From Nocardioides marinisabuli (GTDB lineage Bacteria; Actinomycetota; Actinomycetes; Propionibacteriales; Nocardioidaceae): a stretch of DNA of 64,000 bases. The position numbers and the translations under genes are program-made. Shown here piece after piece: positions 47,278 to 55,883 of this stretch; position 1 is the first letter of the stretch, and each line of letters begins with the position of its first letter. The DNA lies in the NCBI RefSeq assembly GCF_013466785.1, contig NZ_CP059163.1, positions 868,001 to 932,000 on the forward strand, read 5' to 3'. The notes below the pieces were generated by a model, which saw nothing but the letters and a program-made list of their open reading frames with translations, did no database searches and was not told where the DNA came from.

Positions 47278-48050
47278 GCGAGCCGACCCGCGCCGAGGTG
47301 TGCGCCGCAGCGATCGCCGACGCGTTCGCCGACGACGGCGAGATCTTCGCCAGCCCGATGGGGATGCTGCCGATGCTGGGCGTGCGCCTGGCCAAGCTCA
47401 CCTCCAACCCCGACCTGGTCATCTCCGACGGCGAGTCGCTGTTCCTGGCCGGGGTGCCGCCGCTGTTCGCCAAGGCCGACGTGGTCGAGGGCTGGATCCC
47501 CTTCCGCAAGGTCTTCGACATCGTCGCCAACGGCCCGCGCCACGTGATGATGGGCGCCACCCAGGTCGACCGGCACGGCAACCAGAACATCTCCGCCATC
47601 GGCGACTTCGACCGTCCGACCCGCCAGCTGCTCGGCTCGCGCGGCGCGCCGGGCAACACCGTCAACAACCGCACGTCGTACTGGGTGCCGCGGCACTCGC
47701 CGCGCGTGTTCGTGGAGGCCGTCGACGTCGTCTCGGGCGTGGGTCCGCGCCGCGCGGCCGCGGCCGGCCCCGCGGCGGCGAGGTACAACGACATCCACCG
47801 CATCGTCACCGACCTCGCCGTCCTCGACGTCAAGGGCGCCGACGACACGGTGCGGCTGCTCTCGGTGCACCCGGGCGTGAGCGTCGACGAGGTGCGCGCC
47901 GCCACCGGCTTCGAGCTCGAGGTGCCGGCCGAGGTGCCCGAGACCCGCTCCCCCACGGCCGAGGAGCTCGTGCTGGTGCGCGAGGTGCTCGACCCCCGCA
48001 CGCTGCGCGACCGCGAGGTCAAGCCGGTGGTCCGGGAGGCGACGTCGTGA
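47274..48050 (+). CDS. ipdB: CoA-transferase family subunit beta, IpdB (steroid C-ring hydrolase)
   Basis: The 258-residue product is the beta-type partner of IpdA. Landmarks are GEIFASPMGMLPMLGVRLAK, VISDGESLFLAGVPPLF, HVMMGATQVDRHGNQNISAIG and PGVSVDEVRAATGFEL. It lacks the canonical CoA-transferase EXG Glu in the expected place, as IpdB proteins do, consistent with a hydrolase rather than a transferase. The ATG overlaps the ipdA stop (ATGA), which suggests equimolar synthesis. Confidence 0.87.
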   Translation: MSEPTRAEVCAAAIADAFADDGEIFASPMGMLPMLGVRLAKLTSNPDLVISDGESLFLAGVPPLFAKADVVEGWIPFRKVFDIVANGPRHVMMGATQVDRHGNQNISAIGDFDRPTRQLLGSRGAPGNTVNNRTSYWVPRHSPRVFVEAVDVVSGVGPRRAAAAGPAAARYNDIHRIVTDLAVLDVKGADDTVRLLSVHPGVSVDEVRAATGFELEVPAEVPETRSPTAEELVLVREVLDPRTLRDREVKPVVREATS

Positions 48051-49114
48051 TCGAGCAGCAGCTGAGCACCCCGTTGACCGAGCTGGTCGGGGTGCGCCAC
48101 CCGGTCGTGCAGACCGGCATGGGCTGGGTCGCCGGGCCGCGCCTGGTCAGCGGCACCGCCAACGCCGGCGGCCTGGGCATCCTGGCCAGCGCCACGATGA
48201 CCCACGAGGAGCTCGAGCGGGCGATCGTCGAGGTCAAGGGCCGCACCGACCAGCCCTTCGGCGTCAACCTGCGCGCCGACGCCGGCGACGCCGCCGACCG
48301 CTGCGACCTGCTGATCAGGCACGGCGTCAGGGTCGCCTCCTTCGCGCTCGCGCCCAAGCAGGACCTGATCAAGAAGCTCAAGGACCACGGCATCGTGGTG
48401 ATGCCGTCCGTGGGGCTGCCGCGCCACGCCGAGAAGGTCGCCTCCTGGGGCGCCGACGCGGTGATGATCCAGGGCGGCGAGGGCGGCGGCCACACCGGCT
48501 CGGTGCCCACCACGCTGCTGCTGCCCACGGTGCTGGACGCCGTCGACATCCCGGTCGTCGCCGCCGGCGGGTTCTTCGACGGCCGCGGCCTCGCGGCCGC
48601 CCTGTCGTACGGCGCCGCCGGCATCGGGATGGGCACCCGCTTCCTGCTCACCGCCGACAGCGCGGTGCCGCAGGCGGTCAAGGAGCTCTACCTCTCCCAC
48701 GACGTCAACGGCACCGTCGTGACCGCGAAGGTCGACGGGATGCCGCACCGGATGCTGCGCACCCCGCTGGTCGAGGAGATCGAGGAGACCAGCGCGGTCA
48801 AGCGGCTGGGCCCCACCGTGCGCCGCACCCTGGAGTTCAAGCGCACCAGCGGCATGACGTGGCTCGACCTGGCCCGGGACGGCCGGGCGATGAGGAAGAC
48901 CCAGGGCCGCACGCTGGCCCAGATGACCCTGGCCGCCAACACCCCGATGATGCTCAAGGCCGGCCTCGTCGACGGCGACACCTCCGCGGGCGTCCTCGCC
49001 TCCGGCCAGGTCGTCGGCGTCCTCGACGACCTGCCCACCTGCGAGGAGCTCGTCGACCGCGTCGTCACCGAGGCGGTCGCCTGCCTGCGTCGTACGGCCA
49101 CCCACCTGCGCTGA
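48047..49114 (+). CDS. ipdC: Nitronate monooxygenase family reductase, IpdC
   Basis: The 355-residue product is an FMN-dependent NPD-family TIM barrel. It has HPVVQTGMGWVAGPRLV at the start, ADAVMIQGGEGGGHTGS in the middle (FMN phosphate loop), and PVVAAGGFFDGRGLAAALSYGAAGIGMGTRFL near residue 170 (AGGFFDGRG). In the mycobacterial pathway IpdC reduces the CoA intermediate that IpdAB hydrolyses. The start is GTG, coupled to ipdB by GTGA. It is the end of the plus operon; a 56-bp inverted repeat follows immediately. Confidence 0.87.
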   Translation: MIEQQLSTPLTELVGVRHPVVQTGMGWVAGPRLVSGTANAGGLGILASATMTHEELERAIVEVKGRTDQPFGVNLRADAGDAADRCDLLIRHGVRVASFALAPKQDLIKKLKDHGIVVMPSVGLPRHAEKVASWGADAVMIQGGEGGGHTGSVPTTLLLPTVLDAVDIPVVAAGGFFDGRGLAAALSYGAAGIGMGTRFLLTADSAVPQAVKELYLSHDVNGTVVTAKVDGMPHRMLRTPLVEEIEETSAVKRLGPTVRRTLEFKRTSGMTWLDLARDGRAMRKTQGRTLAQMTLAANTPMMLKAGLVDGDTSAGVLASGQVVGVLDDLPTCEELVDRVVTEAVACLRRTATHLR

Positions 49115-49243
49115 CCAGTCCCAGATCTCGCGCCCACCCGGCGCAGATCTCACGCCCACCCGGCGCGAATCTCCGCGCCGCAGACATGCGCCGGGTCAGG
49201 GGGAGATCTGCGCCGGGTCAGCGCGAGATATGGGCCGGGTCAG
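49111..49243. repeat. Inverted repeat with 56-bp arms between ipdC and fadA6
   Basis: Bases 49111-49166 and 49188-49243 are inverted copies, identical at 47 of 56 positions by eye, with a 21-nt loop. Each arm is two and a half units of the dispersed 22-bp repeat (consensus GACCCGGCGCAGATCTCGCGC) also found after ung. The element overlaps both stop codons of the convergent genes. It would form a long hairpin in either transcript, so it likely acts as a bidirectional terminator. Confidence 0.88.
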
Positions 49244-50406
49244 CCCAGGCGCTCGATGATGGTGACGTTGGCCTGGCCGCCGCCCTCGCACATGGTCTGC
49301 AGGGCGTAGCGGCCGCCGGTGCGCTCGAGCTCGCCCAGCATGGTGGTCATCAGGCGGGCGCCGGTGGCGCCGATGGGGTGGCCCAGGGCGATGCCGCCGC
49401 CGTTGACGTTGACCTTGTCGTGGGGCGCGCCGGTCTCCTTCATCCACGCCAGCACGACCGAGGCGAAGGCCTCGTTGCACTCGAAGAGGTCGATGTCGTC
49501 GATCCCGAGGCCGGTGCGCGCGAGCGCGTGCTCGGTGGCGCGGATCGGGCCGGTGAGCATCCACACCGGGTCGTCGCCGCGCACCGAGAGGTGGTGCACC
49601 CGCGCCCGCGGGGTCAGCGAGTGCTGGGCCACGGCGGCCTCGGAGGCCAGCAGCAGCGCCGCGGACCCGTCGCAGATCTGCGAGGCGACCGCCGCGGTGA
49701 TCCGGCCCCCGGGAGCCAGCGGCTGCAGGCCGGCCATCTTCTCCAGCGAGGTCTCGCGCGGGCACTGGTCGGTGTCCACGACGGTGCCGTCGGGCAGGGT
49801 GACCGGCTCGATCTCGTCCTTGAACCGGCCCTCGGCGATGGCGGTGCGGGCGCGGTCGTGGGAGGCCAGCGCGAAGGCCTCCATCTCCTCGCGGCTGATG
49901 TCCCACTTCTCCGCGATCATCTCGGCCGAGCGGAACTGGCTGACCTCCTGGTCGCCGTACCGCGCCTGCCACCCGGGCGACTCGGCGAACGGCGTCGAGA
50001 AGCCGTACTGCTGCCCCGCCAGCATCGCCGCGGAGATCGGGATCGCCGACATGTTCTGCACGCCGCCGGCGACCACGAGGTCCTGGGTGCCGGACATGAC
50101 CCCCTGCGCGGCGAAGTGCACCGCCTGCTGCGAGGAGCCGCACTGGCGGTCGATGGTCACGCCCGGCACGTGGTCGGGCAGGCCCGCGACCAGCCAGGCG
50201 GTGCGCGCCACGTCGCCGGCCTGCGAGCCGATGGTGTCGCAGCAGCCCAGGACCACGTCGTCGACGGCGCCGGCGTCGATCCCGGTACGCCGCACCAGCG
50301 CGGCGATCGAGTGCGCGGCCAGGTCGGCGGAGTGCACGCCGGCCAGGGCTCCCCCGCGCCTGCCGACCGGGGTGCGCACGGCGTCGATGATGTAGGACTC
50401 GGGCAT
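49240..50406 (-). CDS. fadA6: Acetyl-CoA acyltransferase (thiolase), FadA6
   Basis: The 388-residue thiolase carries the acyl-enzyme Cys in DRQCGSSQQAVHFA, the motif GGGIALGHPIGATGAR (His), and the second Cys in TMCEGGGQANVTI. FadA6 performs the thiolytic steps of HIP side-chain and ring beta-oxidation. Its start follows the kstR2 stop by one base, so it ends the minus operon fadE30-ipdF-kstR2-fadA6. Length and motifs are those of an active enzyme. Confidence 0.88.
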   Translation of the reverse strand: MPESYIIDAVRTPVGRRGGALAGVHSADLAAHSIAALVRRTGIDAGAVDDVVLGCCDTIGSQAGDVARTAWLVAGLPDHVPGVTIDRQCGSSQQAVHFAAQGVMSGTQDLVVAGGVQNMSAIPISAAMLAGQQYGFSTPFAESPGWQARYGDQEVSQFRSAEMIAEKWDISREEMEAFALASHDRARTAIAEGRFKDEIEPVTLPDGTVVDTDQCPRETSLEKMAGLQPLAPGGRITAAVASQICDGSAALLLASEAAVAQHSLTPRARVHHLSVRGDDPVWMLTGPIRATEHALARTGLGIDDIDLFECNEAFASVVLAWMKETGAPHDKVNVNGGGIALGHPIGATGARLMTTMLGELERTGGRYALQTMCEGGGQANVTIIERLG

Positions 50407-50407
50407 G

Positions 50408-51010
50408 TCAGGGCCTTTCGGTGGAGATCCCGTCGAGCAGGATCGTGAGGTACTGGTCGGCGATCTCGACGTGGCTGTGCTTCCCGCCGGGGCGGTACCA
50501 CTTCACCGCCACCCAGACGGTGTCGCGGATGAAGCGGTAGGTGAGCTCGATGTCGAGGTCGTCGCGCAGCGCCCCGCTCTCGACGCCCTCGGTGAGCAGC
50601 GCGACCCACACCCCGCGCGACTGGGCGTTGCGCTCGGCGAGGTAGCCGAAGCGCTCGAAGCCGCCGAGGTAGCCGGCGTCGTTCTGGAAGATCGCGACCT
50701 CGTGCGGGTGCTGGTCGATCGCCTCGAACGACAGCCGCACCGCCCGGTCGATCTTGGTGCGCGCGTCGTCGTCGCTGGCCAGCACGGCGTCGTACGCCGC
50801 GAAGAGCTCCTCCTGGAAGGTCGAGAGGATCTCGTCGACCATCGACTCCTTGGAGTCGAAGTGGTGGTAGAGGCTGCCCGAGAGGATGCCGGAGGCCTCG
50901 GCGATGTCGCGCACCGTGGTGTTCTTGAAGCCCCGCTCGGCGAAGAGCCCGGCCGCGATCCCCAGCAGCTCGGTACGACGGGTGGGGGCGGTGGACGGCT
51001 CGGTGCTCAT
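50408..51010 (-). CDS. kstR2: TetR-family repressor KstR2
   Basis: The 200-residue product has the TetR helix-turn-helix (FAERGFKNTTVRDIAEASGI, then LSGSLYHHFDSKES) and a KstR2-like ligand domain. KstR2 represses the HIP cluster and is released by HIP-CoA. It sits inside the cluster in the same place as Rv3557c. The KstR2-type operator upstream of fadE30 would place it under its own control. The ATG has a clear TetR-like N-terminal arm after it. Confidence 0.86.
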   Translation of the reverse strand: MSTEPSTAPTRRTELLGIAAGLFAERGFKNTTVRDIAEASGILSGSLYHHFDSKESMVDEILSTFQEELFAAYDAVLASDDDARTKIDRAVRLSFEAIDQHPHEVAIFQNDAGYLGGFERFGYLAERNAQSRGVWVALLTEGVESGALRDDLDIELTYRFIRDTVWVAVKWYRPGGKHSHVEIADQYLTILLDGISTERP

Positions 51011-51022
51011 GGGTCCAGTCTC

Positions 51023-51826
51023 CTAGGCCTGCTGGCTGGAGACGGCGACGACTTCGCCGGTCATGTAGGAGGCGTAGTCGCTGGCCAGGAAGACCATCAC
51101 GTTGGCGACCTCCCACGGCTCGGCGGCGCGGCCGAAGGCCTCGCGCTGCTTGAGCTCGTGGAGCAGCTCGTCGGAGGTGACCTTGGCCAGGAACGGGTGC
51201 ATCGCCAGGCTGGGCGACACGGCGTTGACACGGATGCCGTGCGGGGCCAGGTCGACGGCCGAGCAGCGGGTCAGCGCCATCACCCCGGCCTTCGCGGCGG
51301 CGTAGTGCGCCTGGCCCTCCTGGGCGCGCCAGCCGATGACGGAGGCGTTGTTGACGATGACGCCGCGCGTGCCGGCGGCGACCATCCGCTGCCCGGCCGC
51401 GCGCACGCAGCGGAAGGTGCCGGTCAGGGTGATGTCGAGGACCCGGCTCCACTGCTCGTCGGTCATCTCGAGCACCGAGGCGGTGCCGCCGAGGCCCGCG
51501 TTGTTGATCATCACGTCGACGCCGCCGAGCCCGTCGGCCACGTCGAGCAGCGCGGCGACCTGGGCCTCGTCGGTGACGTCGCAGACCTGCTGGCGCACCC
51601 GGTCGGCGCCGAACTCGGCGGCCAGCGCCTCCTCGGCCTCGGCGAGCCGTCGCGCGTGGGTGTCGCTGAAGACGACCGCACGCGCGCCCTCCTCCAGCAC
51701 GCGGCGCACGACGGCGGCGCCGATGCCGGCGCCGGCCGCGGCGGTGACCACCACGACCTTGCCGGCCAGCAGGTCGTGGCCGGGCACGTAGTCGGGCACC
51801 GGCTGCTCGGGGCGTTCGGCGGTCAT
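51023..51826 (-). CDS. ipdF: SDR dehydrogenase IpdF
   Basis: The 267-residue SDR has a cofactor loop of TAAAGAGIGAAVVRR (an Ala/Gly variant of TGxxxGIG). It also has NNAGLGG, the catalytic Ser in NNASVIGWRAQEGQAHYAAAKAG with Tyr and Lys, and a C-terminal TGEVVAVSSQQA. In mycobacteria IpdF oxidises a hydroxyl of the HIP-CoA intermediate. The ATG overlaps the fadE30 stop (ATGA). It matches Rv3559c in position and direction. Confidence 0.83.
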   Translation of the reverse strand: MTAERPEQPVPDYVPGHDLLAGKVVVVTAAAGAGIGAAVVRRVLEEGARAVVFSDTHARRLAEAEEALAAEFGADRVRQQVCDVTDEAQVAALLDVADGLGGVDVMINNAGLGGTASVLEMTDEQWSRVLDITLTGTFRCVRAAGQRMVAAGTRGVIVNNASVIGWRAQEGQAHYAAAKAGVMALTRCSAVDLAPHGIRVNAVSPSLAMHPFLAKVTSDELLHELKQREAFGRAAEPWEVANVMVFLASDYASYMTGEVVAVSSQQA

Positions 51827-53061
51827 CGGGCTCCCTGCGTCGAGGTGGTCGGGGTCGTGGGTCGGGGTTCGCGGGGCAGGCCGAGCACCCGCTCGGCGAG
51901 GATGGTGCGCTGCACCTCGTCGCTGCCGCCGTAGATCGTGTCGGCGCGGCTGAAGAGGAAGAGCCGCTGGTGCGGGTCGAGGTCGTACGCCGCCCCGCGC
52001 GCGGTGAGCCCGTCGGCGCCGGCGACCTGCATCGCGAGCTCGCCGAGCCGGCGGTGCCAGCCGCCCCAGACGAGCTTGGCGATCGAGGCGGCCCCGCCGC
52101 CGGCGGCGGAGTCGGAGCCGGCGGTGACCGCGGAGAGCCCGCGCAGCGCGTTGACCCGCATCACCTCGAGCTCGACGGTGGCCTGCGCGAGGCGGTCGCG
52201 CAGCACCGGGTCGTCGTACGAGCCGTTGGCGCGGGCGCGCTCGACGACGGTCTCGAGCTCGCGGGCGAAGCCGACCTGCTGGCCCAGGGTCGAGACGCCG
52301 CGCTCGAAGCCGAGCAGGCCCATCGCCACGCCCCAGCCGCGGCCGGGCTCGCCGACGACCATCGCGGCGTCGGTGCGGGCGCCGGTGAGGAAGACCTCGT
52401 TGAACTCCGAGCCGCCGGTGATCTGATCGATCGGGCGCACCTCGACGCCCTCCTGGTCGAGCGGCACCAGCAGGAACGACAGCCCCTCGTGGCGCTGCGA
52501 GCCGGGCTCGGTGCGCGCCAGGACGAAGCACCACTGGGAGAGGTGGGCCAGCGACGTCCACACCTTCTGCCCGTCGACCACCCACTGCTCGCCGTCGGGA
52601 CCGGGCTCGAGGCGCGCGCGGGTCTGGACGTTGGCGAGGTCGGAGCCGGCGCCGGGCTCGGAGTAGCCCTGGCACCACAGCTCGGTGGCCGCGACGATCG
52701 GCGGCAGGAAGCGCTGCTGCTGCTCGGGGGTGCCGAACGCGATGAGGGTGGGCCCGAGCAGCTCCTCGCCGAGGTGGTTGACCCGGGCGGGGGCGTCGGC
52801 GCGGGCGTACTCCTCGTGGAAGATCACCTGCTGCATCAGGCTGAGGCCCCGGCCGCCGTGCTCGACCGGCCAGCCCAGCGCGGTCCAGCCGTGGGCGGCG
52901 AGGTGCTGGTTCCAGGCCAGCCGCTCGTCGTGGGCCTCGTGGTCGCGGCCGGGGCCGCCGAGGCCCCTGAGCGCGGCGAAGTCGCCGGTGAGGTGGTCGC
53001 CGAGCCACGTGCGCACCTCGGTGCGGAAGGCCTGCTCCTCGGCGGAGTAGCTCAGGTCCAT
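51823..53061 (-). CDS. fadE30: Acyl-CoA dehydrogenase FadE30
   Basis: The 412-residue product is a full-length acyl-CoA dehydrogenase. The substrate/FAD motif is CQGYSEPGAGSDLAN near residue 135. The FAD motif GYSEPGAGSDL, the later GGSEFNEVFL and the C-terminal IYGGSDEVQRTILAERVLGLP are also present. No Glu base of the usual GYGY type is visible in the expected place, as in several steroid FadE subunits. In the known pathway FadE30 dehydrogenates HIP-CoA. It heads the minus operon; a perfect KstR2-type operator is 37 bp upstream. Confidence 0.87.
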   Translation of the reverse strand: MDLSYSAEEQAFRTEVRTWLGDHLTGDFAALRGLGGPGRDHEAHDERLAWNQHLAAHGWTALGWPVEHGGRGLSLMQQVIFHEEYARADAPARVNHLGEELLGPTLIAFGTPEQQQRFLPPIVAATELWCQGYSEPGAGSDLANVQTRARLEPGPDGEQWVVDGQKVWTSLAHLSQWCFVLARTEPGSQRHEGLSFLLVPLDQEGVEVRPIDQITGGSEFNEVFLTGARTDAAMVVGEPGRGWGVAMGLLGFERGVSTLGQQVGFARELETVVERARANGSYDDPVLRDRLAQATVELEVMRVNALRGLSAVTAGSDSAAGGGAASIAKLVWGGWHRRLGELAMQVAGADGLTARGAAYDLDPHQRLFLFSRADTIYGGSDEVQRTILAERVLGLPREPRPTTPTTSTQGAR

Positions 53062-53097
53062 GGTTCTCCTCTCAGCGACCAGGCGCTACGGTAGCCT

Positions 53098-53111
53098 ACC
53101 AAGCACTTGTT
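53098..53111. promoter_or_regulatory. KstR2 operator between fadE30 and fadD3
   Basis: ACCAAGCACTTGTT matches AnCAAGnnCTTGnT at every fixed position. It lies in the 84-bp divergent promoter region of fadE30 and fadD3 and could repress both operons. The motif is recalled from work on mycobacterial KstR2. Confidence 0.8.
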
Positions 53112-53145
53112 TGGTCCAGGTCAGCCCGAGAAGAGGAGCGCCCCG

Positions 53146-54738
53146 GTGGCCCACCCCCCGACCATGCCCGCGGCCCTCCGGGCGGTCGCCCGGGAGCACC
53201 CCGAGCGCCCGGCCGTGGTCGACGGCGAGACGTCGTTGTCCTTCGCCGAGCTGCACGAGGCGGTGCGCGCCGCCGCCCGCGGCTACCTCGCCCTGGGCCT
53301 GCGCCCCGGCGACCGGGTCTGCGTGTGGGCGCCCAACAGCTGGCGCTGGGTGGTCGCCGGCCTCGCGACGACGTACGCCGGCGGGGTGCTGGTGCCGGTC
53401 AACACCCGCTACCGCGGTGAGGAGGTCGCCGACGTCGTGGCCCGCTCGCGGGCCCGGGTCTGCGTGGTCGCCGACGGGTTCCTGGGCCGCTCCCAGGTGG
53501 CCGAGCTGCGCGCCGCGCTGCCGGGGCTCGACGAGCAGGCGGCCGTCGTGGTCGTCGGCGACGGTGAGGCCCCGCCCTCCACCACGGCGTACGACGACCT
53601 CGCGGGCCTGGGCGCGCAGGTCACCGACGCCGACCTCGACGCACGCGTGGCGGGCGTGGGGCCCGACGACGTCGCCGACATCCTCTTCACCTCCGGCACC
53701 ACCGGGCGCTCCAAGGGGGTCCTGACCGCGCACCGCCAGACGCTGCTGGCCGCCGAGCGCTGGACCAGCACCTGCCGGGTCACCGCCGAGGACCGCTACC
53801 TGGTGATCAGCCCGTTCTTCCACTCCTACGGCTACAAGGTCGGCATCGTCTCGAGCCTGCTGACCGGCTGCGCGCTCCACCCGGTGGCGGCGTTCGACAC
53901 CGAGCGGGTGCTCGCGATGATCGAGCGCGAGCGGCTCACGATCTGCCCCGGCGCCCCGACGATCTTCCACTCGCTGCTGGAGTCGCCGTCGTTCCCCACG
54001 ACCGACACCTCGTCGCTGCGGCTGGCCAACATGGGCTCGGCCAGCATCCCGCCGCGGCTGATCGAGCGGATGCTCGACGAGCTCTCCTTCGAGCTGGTCG
54101 TCCCGGCCTACGGCATGACCGAGTGCGTGGTCGCCACGATGTGCCGCCCCGGCGACCCCGACGAGGTCATCGGCACCACCAACGGCCGGGTCGTCGACGG
54201 GGTCGAGATGCGGGTCGTCGACCCGCAGTCGGGCGCCGCGCTCGGCCCGGGCGAGGTCGGCGAGATCCAGCTGCGCGGCGAGATGGTGATGCTGGGCTAC
54301 CTCGACGACCCCGAGGCCACCGCCGAGGCGGTCGAGCCCGACGGCTGGCTGCACACCGGCGACCTCGGCACCGTCGACGCCGACGGCAACATGCGCATCA
54401 CCGACCGGCTCAAGGACATGTACATCTGCGGCGGCTTCAACGTCTACCCCGCCGAGGTCGAAGCCGTGCTGGCCCGCCTCGACGGCGTGGTCGAGGCCGC
54501 GGTGGTCGGGGTCCCCGACGAGCGGATGGGCGAGGTCGGGGCGGCGTACGTCGTCGCCCGGGCCGGCCACGACCTGACCCCCGACGACGTCGAGGCGTTC
54601 CTGCGCGAGCGGCTGGCGAACTTCAAGGTGCCGCGCCACGTCGAGCTCGTCGACGAGCTGCCCCGCAACGCCTCCCTCAAGGTGCTCAAGGCCGAGCTGC
54701 GAGCCCGCACGACGACGAAGGACGACCGATGGACCTGA
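53146..54738 (+). CDS. fadD3: Acyl-CoA synthetase FadD3 (HIP-CoA ligase)
   Basis: The 530-residue product is an adenylate-forming ligase. The P-loop-like motif is FTSGTTGRSKGVLTAH, A5 is YGMTECV, A7 is GWLHTGDLG, A8 is RLKDMYICGGFNVYPAEVE, and the catalytic Lys is in NASLKVLKAEL. FadD3 activates the indanone propionate HIP. The GTG at 53146 has GAGGAG eight bases upstream; earlier starts run into the operator. It opens the plus operon fadD3-fadE31-fadE32-fadE33, and its end overlaps fadE31 by ten bases. Confidence 0.9.
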   Translation: MAHPPTMPAALRAVAREHPERPAVVDGETSLSFAELHEAVRAAARGYLALGLRPGDRVCVWAPNSWRWVVAGLATTYAGGVLVPVNTRYRGEEVADVVARSRARVCVVADGFLGRSQVAELRAALPGLDEQAAVVVVGDGEAPPSTTAYDDLAGLGAQVTDADLDARVAGVGPDDVADILFTSGTTGRSKGVLTAHRQTLLAAERWTSTCRVTAEDRYLVISPFFHSYGYKVGIVSSLLTGCALHPVAAFDTERVLAMIERERLTICPGAPTIFHSLLESPSFPTTDTSSLRLANMGSASIPPRLIERMLDELSFELVVPAYGMTECVVATMCRPGDPDEVIGTTNGRVVDGVEMRVVDPQSGAALGPGEVGEIQLRGEMVMLGYLDDPEATAEAVEPDGWLHTGDLGTVDADGNMRITDRLKDMYICGGFNVYPAEVEAVLARLDGVVEAAVVGVPDERMGEVGAAYVVARAGHDLTPDDVEAFLRERLANFKVPRHVELVDELPRNASLKVLKAELRARTTTKDDRWT

Positions 54739-55883
54739 CGCTCAGCGACGACGAGCGGGCCTTCCAGGCCGAGGCGCGGGCGTGGCTGGCCGCGCACGTG
54801 CCGACGACCCCGCTGCCGTCGATGGACACCGAGGCGGGCTTCCGCGCCCACCAGGAGTGGGAGGCCCGGCTCGCCGAGGCGCGCTGGTCGGTCGTGTCGT
54901 GGCCCGAGGAGCTCGGGGGCCGCGGCGCCTCGCTGGTCGAGTGGGTGGTCTTCGAGGAGGAGTACTACCGCGCCGGCGCACCCGGCCGGGTCTCCCAGAA
55001 CGGGATCTTCCTGCTGGCCCCGATCCTCTTCGAGCACGGCACCCCCGAGCAGCAGCGCCGCTTCCTGCCCTCGATGGCCACCGGCGAGCAGGTGTGGGCG
55101 CAGGCCTGGTCGGAGCCCGGGGCGGGCTCCGACCTGGCCTCGCTGACCTCGACCGCGCGGCGCGACGAGGCCCGTGGCGGCTGGGTGCTCGACGGGCAGA
55201 AGACCTGGTCGTCGCGGGCGTCGTACGCCGACTGGGGCTTCGGGCTGTTCCGCTCCGACCCGCAGGCCCAGCGGCACGCGGGCCTGACCTACTTCCTCTT
55301 CCCGCTCGACGCCGAGGGCGTCACCGTGCGCCCGGTCGCGCAGCTCGACGGTGAGCCGGGCTTCGCGGAGATCTTCCTCGACGGCGTGTTCGTGCCCGAC
55401 TCCGACGTGCTGGGCGCACCCGGCGACGGGTGGCGGGTGGCGATGAGCACCGCCGGCAACGAGCGCGGGCTCTCGCTGCGCTCCCCCGGCCGGTTCTGCG
55501 CCGCCGCCGACCGGCTCGTGGGCCTGTGGTGCGAGCACGGCGAGGAGGTGCCCTCGGCCGCCGCGGGCGTCGTGGACGCCTGGGTCCGGGCGCAGGCCTA
55601 CCGGCTCTACACCTGGGGCACCGTGACCCGGCTGGCCGGGGGTGGCGACATGGGAGCCGCCGGCTCGGTCAACAAGGTCTTCTGGTCCGAGCTCGACATC
55701 GCGCTGCACGAGAGCGCCCTCGACCTGCTCGGCCCGGCCTCGGAGGTCGACTCCGCCTGGCTCGACGGCTACCTCTTCTCGCTGTCGGGGCCGATCTACG
55801 CCGGCACCAACGAGATCCAGCGCAACATCGTGGCCGAGCGCATCCTCGGCCTGCCCCGCGAGCCGAAGGGAACCGGTCGATGA
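54729..55883 (+). CDS. fadE31: Acyl-CoA dehydrogenase FadE31
   Basis: The 384-residue product is a full acyl-CoA dehydrogenase. It has ERAFQAEARAWLAAHVP at the start, AWSEPGAGSDLASLTST as the FAD/substrate motif, DGQKTWSSRASYADW, and the C-terminal IYAGTNEIQRNIVAERILGLP. By mycobacterial analogy it forms a hetero-oligomer with FadE32 and FadE33 in late HIP degradation. The ATG lies ten bases inside fadD3. Confidence 0.87.
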   Translation: MDLTLSDDERAFQAEARAWLAAHVPTTPLPSMDTEAGFRAHQEWEARLAEARWSVVSWPEELGGRGASLVEWVVFEEEYYRAGAPGRVSQNGIFLLAPILFEHGTPEQQRRFLPSMATGEQVWAQAWSEPGAGSDLASLTSTARRDEARGGWVLDGQKTWSSRASYADWGFGLFRSDPQAQRHAGLTYFLFPLDAEGVTVRPVAQLDGEPGFAEIFLDGVFVPDSDVLGAPGDGWRVAMSTAGNERGLSLRSPGRFCAAADRLVGLWCEHGEEVPSAAAGVVDAWVRAQAYRLYTWGTVTRLAGGGDMGAAGSVNKVFWSELDIALHESALDLLGPASEVDSAWLDGYLFSLSGPIYAGTNEIQRNIVAERILGLPREPKGTGR

